A DNA stretch of 64,000 nucleotides, taken from assembly GCA_038396585.1 (NCBI GenBank), contig CP121691.1, positions 1,178,001-1,242,000 of the forward strand. The letters run 5' to 3'. Below, piece by piece: positions 57,366 to 64,000 of the stretch. Made by a program: the position numbers and the translations under genes. The stretch is from Vallitaleaceae bacterium 9-2 (GTDB taxonomy: Bacteria; Bacillota; Clostridia; Lachnospirales; Vallitaleaceae). Each line of letters begins with the position of its first letter. Position 1 is the stretch's first letter. A model generated the notes under the pieces. It made no database searches. It was not told the origin of the DNA and was given only the letters and a program-made list of their open reading frames with translations.

Positions 57366-58895
57366 ATGGAGAGATTAAAAAAAGATGTCGTCGTATTAGG
57401 AGCAGGATTATCAGGATTGTACACAGCGCTACATATCGATGAGAACAAGAGTGTTGCAGTCATATCAAAAAGAACAATGGAAAAGTCCAATTCTTTTTTA
57501 GCTCAAGGTGGAATTGCCGCAAGCATATGTCCTAAAGATTCATATCAAAGCCATTTACAGGATACATGTGTTGCGGGTGCTCATGTCAATGATATAAAGG
57601 CTACGACCCTACTAGTGAAAAATGCACCCGGTGCCATACGTCAACTTATACAGCTTGGTGTTGCCTTTGATACGGATGAGCAGGGAAAGCTTTTGGCTAC
57701 ACTTGAAGGGGGCCACTCACATCGACGCGTACTCCATGCTCGGGGGGATGCGACAGGAAGAAGTGTGATGGAGGCAGTGACAGCACAAGCTATGGCTAAA
57801 AAAAATATCACCATTTTTGAAGAGGCAATGGCTACTCGCATTCTTACCCAAACCGATGGAAGTTTTTGTGGTATTATTGTACGATATAATCACCGGGATA
57901 TTTGTATTCAGGCACCAATTCTTGTCATCGCTACAGGTGGTATTGGCGCCCTCTATGAAGATACAACGAATCAACCGTGTCTGACGGGAGATGGGATTGC
58001 GTTGGCGTTAAATGCAGGATGTCAGCTAGAACATATGCATTATATTCAATTTCATCCTACGGCTTTTTATTCTAGAAAATGTCAGCAACGGTTTTTGATA
58101 TCAGAAGCAGTACGCGGAGAAAGTGGGATTTTACGTAATGGCAAGGGTGAAGCATTTATGTCAAAGTATGACATAAGAAAAGACTTGGCACCAAGAGACA
58201 TTGTTGCAAGAAGTATTGATCAAGAGATGCAATCGGCAAAGACAAAGCATGTATGGCTTGATATTACACATAAGGATAAGGCATTTTTGATGCGTCGCTT
58301 CCCTTCGATTTATACCTTTTTAGCGGACCAAGGTATATTCATGGAAAAAGATTATATACCGGTTGCACCGGTTGCCCATTACTTTGTGGGTGGCATAAAA
58401 ACGGACATACATGGACAAACCAACATCAAAGGTATCTATGCATGTGGTGAAGTGGCATCTACAGGTGTTCATGGAGCCAATCGCTTAGCCAGCAATTCGC
58501 TATTAGAATGTATTGTTTTTGCGCATCAGATTGCTAACCATATGAATACCCATATAGAAGCTACAAGCGTTGAAAAAAACATAAAATACCCAAGTGGGCA
58601 AAACAAGAAAAAGCGTTATGATGGAGTGATCAATCATAAGCGTATCAAAGAGAACATACAAAGACTGATGTCAACATATGTAGGGATTATTCGAACCCAA
58701 AGCGGATTAGACAAAGCGTATAAAAAGATGTATCATTTATGGTGTGTGCTGGATAATTTGAATCCAGTCTGTCAAGACGATTATGAAGTTCGTAATATGT
58801 GCCAAGTAGGCTTGGCAATTATTGAGGATGCAATGAAGCAAAAAAGTATAGGTTGTCATTATAAACAAGACGTTGATGCGGAGGTGTTTGCATGA
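57366..58895 (+). CDS. nadB: L-aspartate oxidase NadB
   Basis: A 509-residue FAD enzyme that oxidises L-aspartate to iminoaspartate for NadA; in anaerobes fumarate can serve as electron acceptor. The N-terminal dinucleotide motif is VVLGAGLSGLYTA. Active-site segments follow: SNSFLAQGGIAAS, EGGHSHRRVLHARGDATGRSVMEA, IQFHPTAFY, LAPRDIVARSI and GEVASTGVHGANRLASNSLLE. The C-terminal helical domain is present. It starts 9 bases after nadA and overlaps nadC by 4 bases. Confidence 0.96.
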   Translation: MERLKKDVVVLGAGLSGLYTALHIDENKSVAVISKRTMEKSNSFLAQGGIAASICPKDSYQSHLQDTCVAGAHVNDIKATTLLVKNAPGAIRQLIQLGVAFDTDEQGKLLATLEGGHSHRRVLHARGDATGRSVMEAVTAQAMAKKNITIFEEAMATRILTQTDGSFCGIIVRYNHRDICIQAPILVIATGGIGALYEDTTNQPCLTGDGIALALNAGCQLEHMHYIQFHPTAFYSRKCQQRFLISEAVRGESGILRNGKGEAFMSKYDIRKDLAPRDIVARSIDQEMQSAKTKHVWLDITHKDKAFLMRRFPSIYTFLADQGIFMEKDYIPVAPVAHYFVGGIKTDIHGQTNIKGIYACGEVASTGVHGANRLASNSLLECIVFAHQIANHMNTHIEATSVEKNIKYPSGQNKKKRYDGVINHKRIKENIQRLMSTYVGIIRTQSGLDKAYKKMYHLWCVLDNLNPVCQDDYEVRNMCQVGLAIIEDAMKQKSIGCHYKQDVDAEVFA

Positions 58896-59764
58896 ATATT
58901 GGAGTAAATCAAATTGAGTTACAACGACACATATTGGAATGGTTAGAAGAAGATATGCCCTTTGGAGATGCAACAACAGATGCTATTATTGATAAAACCG
59001 TTTTAGGTGCAGGAGATCTAATTGCAAAAGAAGCAGGGATATTGTGCGGTATAGACGTCTTTGCCCAAATTTATAAGTGTATAGATAGTCAGGTCAAGCT
59101 AGAGGTTGCTATACATGATGGAATGGCCATCGAGGCAGGCGATGTCATCGCAAGAGTGCATGGTCCGATTGGAAGCATACTTAAAGGGGAACGTTTAGGC
59201 TTAAATATCATGCAACGCTTAAGTGGTATCGCTTCTATGGCATATCAATATTTTGAAGCCGTTAAGCCTTATGATACGGTAATCGTGGATACACGTAAAA
59301 CAACACCGGGGTTTCGAAGTTTGGAAAAGTATGCAGTACGTACCGGTGGATGCATGAATCATCGCTTTAGCTTAAGTGACGCGGTGATGATTAAGGATAA
59401 TCATATTGCGGCGGCGGGGTCGATTACTGAAGCGGTCAAGCGGGCAAAAGCAAGTGTTGCCCATACCATGAAAATCGAAGTGGAAGTTGAGACGTTTAAT
59501 GAGTTGCGTGAAGTGATTCATACGGGTGTAGATATTATCATGCTTGATAATATGACAACAGACCAAATCCGACGTGCGGTACGCTTTGTTAAAGAGCATG
59601 CAAAAAAGATGATTGCATTAGAAGCAAGTGGCAATATGACATTAGAACGTGTAGCAGAAGTTGCAGCAACTGGAGTTGACGTAATCAGTGTGGGAGCGTT
59701 GACCCATTCCGTTCACGCCCTTGATATTAGTTTGAAATTTGAAAAACCAGTAGTCAAATCATAA
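58892..59764 (+). CDS. nadC: Nicotinate-nucleotide pyrophosphorylase (quinolinate phosphoribosyltransferase) NadC
   Basis: A 290-residue enzyme converting quinolinate and PRPP to nicotinate mononucleotide and CO2. Family signatures: EDMPFGDATTDAI, GERLGLNIMQRLSGIAS, DTRKTTPGFRSLEKYAVRTGG (substrate-binding Arg/Lys), NHRFSLSDAVMIKDNH, KIEVEVETFNE and DIIMLDNM. Its start overlaps the nadB stop. It completes the de novo quinolinate branch. Confidence 0.96.
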   Translation: MNIGVNQIELQRHILEWLEEDMPFGDATTDAIIDKTVLGAGDLIAKEAGILCGIDVFAQIYKCIDSQVKLEVAIHDGMAIEAGDVIARVHGPIGSILKGERLGLNIMQRLSGIASMAYQYFEAVKPYDTVIVDTRKTTPGFRSLEKYAVRTGGCMNHRFSLSDAVMIKDNHIAAAGSITEAVKRAKASVAHTMKIEVEVETFNELREVIHTGVDIIMLDNMTTDQIRRAVRFVKEHAKKMIALEASGNMTLERVAEVAATGVDVISVGALTHSVHALDISLKFEKPVVKS

Positions 59765-59785
59765 AAATTGTGGGATAATGGGCAT

Positions 59786-60298
59786 ATGAAGAATATAATA
59801 TTAATTGGAATGTCAGGTGCAGGAAAATCAACACTAGGAGTTTTGTTGGCCAAGGCGTTGAATTATGATTTTGTCGATACAGACTTACTGATTCAACAGC
59901 AAGAAGGTCGATTGCTTCAAGGGATTATACAAGAAAAAGGAATTGACTATTTTAAAAAAATAGAAGAAGACGTTATATCTCACATTCATCCCCAGCAGAC
60001 GATAATAGCTACGGGAGGCAGTGTTGTTTATGCCACAGAGGGTATGAGGCACCTTAAAAGGATTGGCAAGGTTATCTATATTGCCGTTGATTTTGAAGAA
60101 ATCCAAAAACGCATACAAAATATACATACCCGAGGAATTATAATGGGAGAACATCAAAGCTTGCAGGACGTCTACAATGAACGGATAAAGTTATATGAAA
60201 ACTATGCCGATGTCATTGTAAATATAAAAGAACAAACGATTGAAGAAACCGTGTCCCTGCTGGTAGAACTGTTAGAAAAGAAGGAGAACAATGATTAA
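59786..60298 (+). CDS. aroK: Shikimate kinase
   Basis: A 170-residue P-loop kinase: Walker A GMSGAGKST (residues 8-16), DTDLLIQQQEG (about 32-42, with the Mg/shikimate-binding Asp), a GG pair in IIATGGSVVY (about 73-82). It phosphorylates shikimate at the 3-hydroxyl for aromatic amino acid synthesis. The lid region reads TRGIIMG, where many family members have RPLL, so the substrate assignment carries some doubt. ATG 59786 is chosen over a TTG at 59768; the ribosome site is weak. It lies 21 bases after nadC and overlaps the CvfB-like gene by 8 bases. Confidence 0.8.
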   Translation: MKNIILIGMSGAGKSTLGVLLAKALNYDFVDTDLLIQQQEGRLLQGIIQEKGIDYFKKIEEDVISHIHPQQTIIATGGSVVYATEGMRHLKRIGKVIYIAVDFEEIQKRIQNIHTRGIIMGEHQSLQDVYNERIKLYENYADVIVNIKEQTIEETVSLLVELLEKKENND

Positions 60299-61130
60299 AC
60301 TAGGTGAATTTCAAACATTAACAATGGTACGACGTACGGATTTTGGAATCTATTTATCAGATAATCCGACAGAAGATCCAGAAGGGATTTTGTTGCCAAA
60401 TAAAGAAGTGCCGGAAGGGATTGAACAGGGGGATCAACTGGATGTATTTGTTTACAAAGACTCAGAAGACCGTCTGATTAGTACATGTCATACACCCAAG
60501 ATAACGATGGGAGAGATTAAAAAGTTACGTGTAGTTCAATTGACAAAAATAGGCGCCTTTTTAGATTGGGGGCTACTCAAAGATTTGTTTTTACCCTTTA
60601 AAGAGCAAATTGGACGCCTCCAAGAAGGAGAATCCTATTTAGTAGGGCTATATATTGATAAGTCCGATCGATTGTGTGCAACAATGAAGTTGTCTAAATT
60701 GTTATCAGCAGAATCACCCTATAAAGAAGGGGATCGAGTAAAATCCACTATTTTTAGTATGAATAGAGATTATGGACTTTTTGTAGCTGTTGAAGGTAAG
60801 TATCATGGAATGCTACCACAAAAAGAAGTTACCAAGCATTATGCCATCGGAGACGAAATCAAGGCAAAGATTGCCAAGGTCAATGGAGATGGTAAATTAG
60901 TGCTGACTTTAAAAGAAGACGGCTTTGTGCAAATGGAAGCCGATGAAAAAGTGGTCTATGAAGCACTTTTGAATAATGGAGGATTTTTACCTTTAAATGA
61001 TAAATCAGATAAGGATATTATCAATAAGGAACTCCACCTGAGTAAAAGAGCTTTTAAACGTTCAGTTGGACGCTTAATGAAATCAGGAAAAATTATTCAG
61101 ACAGAGCAAGGCATTGAAATAAAAAAATAA
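60291..61130 (+). CDS. CvfB-like S1-domain RNA-binding protein
   Basis: A 279-residue protein with three S1-like OB domains (about residues 3-65, 70-135 and 145-212; the third reads GDRVKSTIFSMNRDYGLFVAVEGKYHGMLPQKEV) and a C-terminal winged helix (about 220-279, ending ISKRAFKRSVGRLMKSGKI-like). This order is that of CvfB/YitL of Firmicutes, an RNA-binding virulence and gene-expression modulator in Staphylococcus. The start lies inside the end of aroK after AAGGAGAACA. It ends the nad-aroK run and precedes the infC operon. Confidence 0.88.
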   Translation: MIKLGEFQTLTMVRRTDFGIYLSDNPTEDPEGILLPNKEVPEGIEQGDQLDVFVYKDSEDRLISTCHTPKITMGEIKKLRVVQLTKIGAFLDWGLLKDLFLPFKEQIGRLQEGESYLVGLYIDKSDRLCATMKLSKLLSAESPYKEGDRVKSTIFSMNRDYGLFVAVEGKYHGMLPQKEVTKHYAIGDEIKAKIAKVNGDGKLVLTLKEDGFVQMEADEKVVYEALLNNGGFLPLNDKSDKDIINKELHLSKRAFKRSVGRLMKSGKIIQTEQGIEIKK

Positions 61131-61152
61131 ATATAATAATAATAATTATGAT

Positions 61153-61181
61153 TTGACAGATAGGCACATGCATGCTATAAT
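61153..61181 (+). promoter_or_regulatory. Consensus promoter of the infC-rpmI-rplT operon
   Basis: TTGACA, exactly 17 bp, and TATAAT: a perfect sigma-A promoter, as expected for a translation operon. The spacer contains GCACATGCAT, whose inverted copy ATGCATGTGC recurs about 100 bp downstream at 61265-61274. Confidence 0.92.
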
Positions 61182-61187
61182 AATCTT

Positions 61188-61325
61188 CGGATTACAGGAA
61201 GTAGAGTTTTGATCCACTCTCACCTAAGGGTAATTAAGCGCTTGGGTTAATAATCGGACTTATTATGCATGTGCATATGATGAGTTATGTATTATTGTGA
61301 GTGGATAGGAAACTATCCATTTTTT
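61188..61325 (+). promoter_or_regulatory. L20 leader with attenuator (autoregulation of infC-rpmI-rplT)
   Basis: The leader holds two alternative pairings. ATCCACTCTCAC (61212-61223) can pair with GTGAGTGGAT (61297-61306) as an antiterminator. The competing terminator is TGGATAG (61302-61308) and CTATCCA (61313-61319) around GAAA with a seven-T tail to 61325. Position and logic match the ribosomal protein L20 leader of Firmicutes, in which L20 binding favours termination. Confidence 0.85.
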
Positions 61326-61366
61326 ATTGTAACTATATATTTTATTGATTCAGGAGGTGTCGGACA

Positions 61367-61879
61367 ATTAGCGACTATATGATTAATGAGCAAATACGAG
61401 ACAAAGAAGTACGTCTTGTAGGAGCGGACGGGGAACAATTAGGAGTTGTATCCGTAAAGGAAGCACAAGCAATGGCCAGGGAACAAGGACTTGACTTAGT
61501 AAAGGTTGCACCGAAAGCTAAACCACCGGTGTGTAAGATTATTGATTTTGGTAAGTTTAGATACGAGCAAACGAAACGAGAAAAAGAGGCTAAGAAGAAA
61601 CAAAACATTATAAGTGTAAAAGAAGTGCGTTTGTCGCCGAATATTGAGGAACACGATATTAATACTAAGATGAAGCAAGCAAACAAGTTTTTGACCAAAG
61701 GTGATAAAGTGAAAGTTTCCGTTCGATTTAGAGGTCGTGAATTAGCTCACACATCCGTTGGTAGAACGATTTTATTAGAATTTGCAAAAGACTTGGAAGA
61801 AATTGCTGAAATTGAAAAAAGACCTAAAATGGAAGGTAGAAGCATGGTTATGTTTCTTACACCTAAAAAGGCAAAATAG
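61367..61879 (+). CDS. infC: Translation initiation factor IF-3
   Basis: A protein of about 170 residues. The N-domain has INEQIRDKEVRLVGADGEQLGVV, and the C-domain has KEVRLSPNIEEHDINTKMKQANKFL and VKVSVRFRGRELAH. IF-3 binds the 30S subunit and checks start-codon choice. The start is ATT at 61367, giving ISDYMINEQIRD, as in Bacillus (ISKDFIINEQIR): AGGAGG (61352-61357) is 9 bases from ATT but 21 bases from the first ATG (61379). A rare ATT start lets IF-3 limit its own synthesis. First gene of infC-rpmI-rplT. Confidence 0.95.
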   Translation: MSDYMINEQIRDKEVRLVGADGEQLGVVSVKEAQAMAREQGLDLVKVAPKAKPPVCKIIDFGKFRYEQTKREKEAKKKQNIISVKEVRLSPNIEEHDINTKMKQANKFLTKGDKVKVSVRFRGRELAHTSVGRTILLEFAKDLEEIAEIEKRPKMEGRSMVMFLTPKKAK

Positions 61880-61914
61880 TTAGTACTAATTACAATTTAT
61901 AAGGAGGAAACATC

Positions 61915-62112
61915 ATGCCAAAAATGAAAACACACCGCGGCGCTGCTAAGAGATTTAAAGCGACAGGTACAGGTAAATTAAAGAGAAGTAAAGCGTACAA
62001 ACGCCATATTTTAACCAAAAAAAGTCCTAAGACAAAGAGAAATCTTAGACAAGCAACTATGATGGATTCATCAAATGAAAAGGTAATTAAGAAATTATTA
62101 CCATATCTATAA
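61915..62112 (+). CDS. rpmI: 50S ribosomal protein L35
   Basis: A 65-residue basic protein: [23 protein letters not shown] at the N-terminus and [18 protein letters not shown] in the middle are the standard L35 sequence. It belongs to the large ribosomal subunit. RBS AAGGAGGAAAC. Lies 35 bases after infC and 21 bases before rplT. Confidence 0.97.
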   Translation: MPKMKTHRGAAKRFKATGTGKLKRSKAYKRHILTKKSPKTKRNLRQATMMDSSNEKVIKKLLPYL

Positions 62113-62133
62113 TAATCGATTGGAGGTTTAAAC

Positions 62134-62493
62134 ATGGCAAGAATTAAAGGTGCGATGCACACAAAGAAAAGACGTAATCGTGTATTAAAGTTAGCTAAAG
62201 GATATAGAGGCGCTAAGAGCAAACAATTTAGAACAGCTAAACAAGCCGTTATGAAGTCTGGCGTATATTCATATGTAGGTCGTCGTCTTAAGAAAAGAGA
62301 CTTCCGTAAATTATGGATTGCTCGTATTAATGCAGCAACACGTGCTAACGGAATGAGCTATTCAACATTTATGCATGGATTAAAATTAGCTGGAATCGAA
62401 ATTAACCGTAAGATGTTAGCAGAAATGGCTGTCAATGATCAAGCGGCTTTTACATCTCTTGTTGAGACAGCAAAAGGAAAAGTTAACGCATAA
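62134..62493 (+). CDS. rplT: 50S ribosomal protein L20
   Basis: A 119-residue protein needed for early 50S assembly: [42 protein letters not shown]-type N-terminus, then [38 protein letters not shown]. It also represses its own operon by binding the L20 leader. RBS TTGGAGG. Followed by a terminator. Confidence 0.97.
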   Translation: MARIKGAMHTKKRRNRVLKLAKGYRGAKSKQFRTAKQAVMKSGVYSYVGRRLKKRDFRKLWIARINAATRANGMSYSTFMHGLKLAGIEINRKMLAEMAVNDQAAFTSLVETAKGKVNA

Positions 62494-62515
62494 GTTTAAA
62501 TAAAATGTGTCCTAT

Positions 62516-62558
62516 AAAAGGCAATTCTATGGTTAAGGCTATGGAATTGTCTTTTTTT
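62516..62558 (+). terminator. Terminator of the infC-rpmI-rplT operon
   Basis: AAAAGGCAATTC pairs with GAATTGTCTTTT (one G-T pair) around a loop of about 16 bases, with a seven-T tail. Confidence 0.85.
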
Positions 62559-62745
62559 AAAAAAAAATTAGTAAATTTGAAACTTTTTCACGTGATCATA
62601 CGTCTTATAGTAGAAGGCTTTGATAAATTATTAAAAGTGGATTAAAAAATCACAAAGGCATATGAAAGAAGCCTATTATATGATAATATTATCAGAGGTT
62701 TGAGTATAAAAATATATAAATGTGTGAAGAAAAGAGGTAAGTGGT

Positions 62746-64000
62746 GTGAGAATTTTAAAACATGGGTTTTTAAGTTTAGTTAGAAAACCGGCAAAAGTAT
62801 TAATGATTTTTGCAATATTATTTGTTGTATTTAGTCTGCTGTTTACAGGTGTCATCATTCAAAACAGTATTGATGAGTCAAAGGTGTTTATACGAAAACA
62901 GCTAGGTGCAGCAGTTGAATATAAGGCAGATTATCAGAAGGCATACAGTGAAGAGCTTGAAGAGGAAGAATATATGAAGTTGCAGCTATCAAAAACAGTT
63001 GCAGAAGACATTGCAAAAGATCCGGTTGTTCAGCAAGTCTATTATTCCAACTCTAACTCGCTCATGAGCAAAGAATTAAAGACGGCGGAGTATTGGGAGC
63101 GTGACGGTCAAAAAGAATATTATGACAATACATACATTGATGAAGACGGTAATGAAATCAAAGACAATGTATACTTCCAATTAAATGGAGGAAATGTTGC
63201 TGAACCCCTTGAATTTTCCGAAGGAGATTATTACTTGGTGGATGGAGAGTTCCCGACCCAAGATCAAGTAAAAGAAGGCTATCCCTATGTTTTAATTACG
63301 CGTGAGCTTGCAGAACGTAATAATTTTGTGACGGGTGATCTTATTGAATTGTTTGACTGGGAAGAAAACACATATGACCTTGAAATCGTAGGAATATATG
63401 ATGGTATTCAAGAAGGACATATGGGCAATAACCTTTTTGTGTCCTATGAATTTATTCGTGAAATGAATATGAATATGTATCCTGATGATGAAGAGATGAT
63501 GGAATACGTAAACCGTATTATTTTCATGTTAGCTGACCCACTAGAAGTTGACGGTTTTGTTGAACGTAACACGAGCAAATTACCATCAGAATATAACTAT
63601 CTTGATGCGGCAACAACACAATTTGATACCTTGACAAAACCTTTGGATTTAATTTCTCTTATTGCATCCTTACTTATCTGGGTTGTCTTTGGCGCCGGAA
63701 TTATCATTATTATAGCTATCGTTAGTATCTTTGTCCGTGACCGTAAGTTTGAAGTGGGGCTATTGCTTTCAAGCGGTGAATCAAAGCTACGTATTGTTAT
63801 GCAGTTTATTTATGAGATTTTATGTATTGGACTGGTAGCCTTTGTATTAGCTATTTTGATGAGTAATATCTCCAGTGCATTTGTCAGTGATTGGATTGTA
63901 GAAAATCAGCTGGTTGAAGAAGAAGCAGCACCGGGAAGTAGAGATGATATGTATTTTGGATATTATGATACGAATGTATTTGGTGATGTGGATATGAATA
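62746..64000 (+). CDS. FtsX-like ABC transporter permease (partial, runs off the window)
   Basis: An open frame of 418 codons without a stop before the window end. The start is GTG at 62746 with GAGGT seven bases upstream. TM1 is near residues 18-43 after a short basic N-terminus; about 260 extracellular residues follow (MacB-like periplasmic core), then TM2 (about 303-328) followed by SIFVRDRKFEVGLLLSSGESKLRIV, the cytoplasmic loop typical of FtsX/MacB permeases, and TM3. The C-terminus and the expected ATPase gene lie beyond the window. Members export lipids or peptides, or act mechanically; the function here is unknown. The 180 bases between the rplT terminator and this gene show no clear element. 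Confidence 0.85.
   Translation, partial: MRILKHGFLSLVRKPAKVLMIFAILFVVFSLLFTGVIIQNSIDESKVFIRKQLGAAVEYKADYQKAYSEELEEEEYMKLQLSKTVAEDIAKDPVVQQVYYSNSNSLMSKELKTAEYWERDGQKEYYDNTYIDEDGNEIKDNVYFQLNGGNVAEPLEFSEGDYYLVDGEFPTQDQVKEGYPYVLITRELAERNNFVTGDLIELFDWEENTYDLEIVGIYDGIQEGHMGNNLFVSYEFIREMNMNMYPDDEEMMEYVNRIIFMLADPLEVDGFVERNTSKLPSEYNYLDAATTQFDTLTKPLDLISLIASLLIWVVFGAGIIIIIAIVSIFVRDRKFEVGLLLSSGESKLRIVMQFIYEILCIGLVAFVLAILMSNISSAFVSDWIVENQLVEEEAAPGSRDDMYFGYYDTNVFGDVDMN

Overview
The window reads as one continuous chromosomal stretch of a low-GC, strictly anaerobic, motile member of the Clostridia (Firmicutes), probably close to Lachnospiraceae/Vallitaleaceae-type lineages. Grounds: the infC-rpmI-rplT operon has an ATT-initiated infC and a Firmicutes-type L20 leader; Shine-Dalgarno sites are strong and A/G-rich; there are oxygen-sensitive enzymes (a glycyl radical enzyme, hybrid cluster protein), two chemoreceptors, YesM/YesN and OmpR/PhoP two-component systems and cobalamin riboswitches. 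I saw no insertion sequence, prophage, CRISPR array, tRNA or rRNA. Genus-level placement is not supported by what I can see.

Layout. 1-4.6 kb: end of a solute-binding protein gene, a YegS-type lipid kinase, an AraC regulator divergent from an MFS permease, and a TVP38/DedA-like membrane protein. 4.6-10.7 kb: a YesM/YesN two-component pair followed by a complete TRAP transporter (DctP, attenuating hairpin, DctQ, DctM). 10.7-14.8 kb: AraC regulator divergent from a large GH2 beta-galactosidase. 14.8-18.1 kb (minus strand): ECF S-component with a class V PLP aminotransferase, then a TcyP-type cystine symporter. 18.2-24.8 kb: a chemoreceptor, then a five-gene set (VTC polyphosphate polymerase domain, DUF4956 membrane protein, Cthe_2159-like beta-helix lipoprotein, OmpR-type regulator, histidine kinase) preceded by a PhoP-box-like array. 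24.8-30.1 kb: MATE exporter; glycine betaine ABC transporter with a BusR-like (GntR + RCK_C) regulator and TTGTCAC-type operator sequences. 30.2-32.5 kb: TPR-GGDEF protein and a methyltransferase.

32.5-40.1 kb: a cobalamin riboswitch with terminator controls a corrinoid ABC transporter (BtuF, BtuC, BtuD), a degenerate PduO-like protein and CbiA. Immediately downstream, probably with its own promoter, is a translationally coupled pair: a RimK-like ATP-grasp ligase and a 480-residue protein that reads as a circularly permuted ATP-grasp. This pair is the best candidate in the window for an undescribed system. 40.1-49.4 kb: AraC divergent from a DUF5107-TPR protein; a MarR-MATE-AAC(3) operon under a near-perfect palindromic promoter; a second chemoreceptor.

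49.4-54.9 kb: hybrid cluster protein behind a Crp/Fnr-like dyad; then a second cobalamin riboswitch placed in front of a B12-independent glycyl radical diol/glycerol dehydratase and its activase. This suggests that B12 status controls an isozyme choice: B12 uptake is repressed when B12 is plentiful, and so is the radical enzyme that replaces a B12-dependent dehydratase. 55.0-61.1 kb: PAS-GGDEF protein; NAD synthesis (nadA-nadB-nadC) with a NiaR-like operator, continuing into shikimate kinase and a CvfB-like S1 protein. 61.1-62.6 kb: infC-rpmI-rplT with L20 leader. The window ends inside an FtsX-like ABC permease gene.
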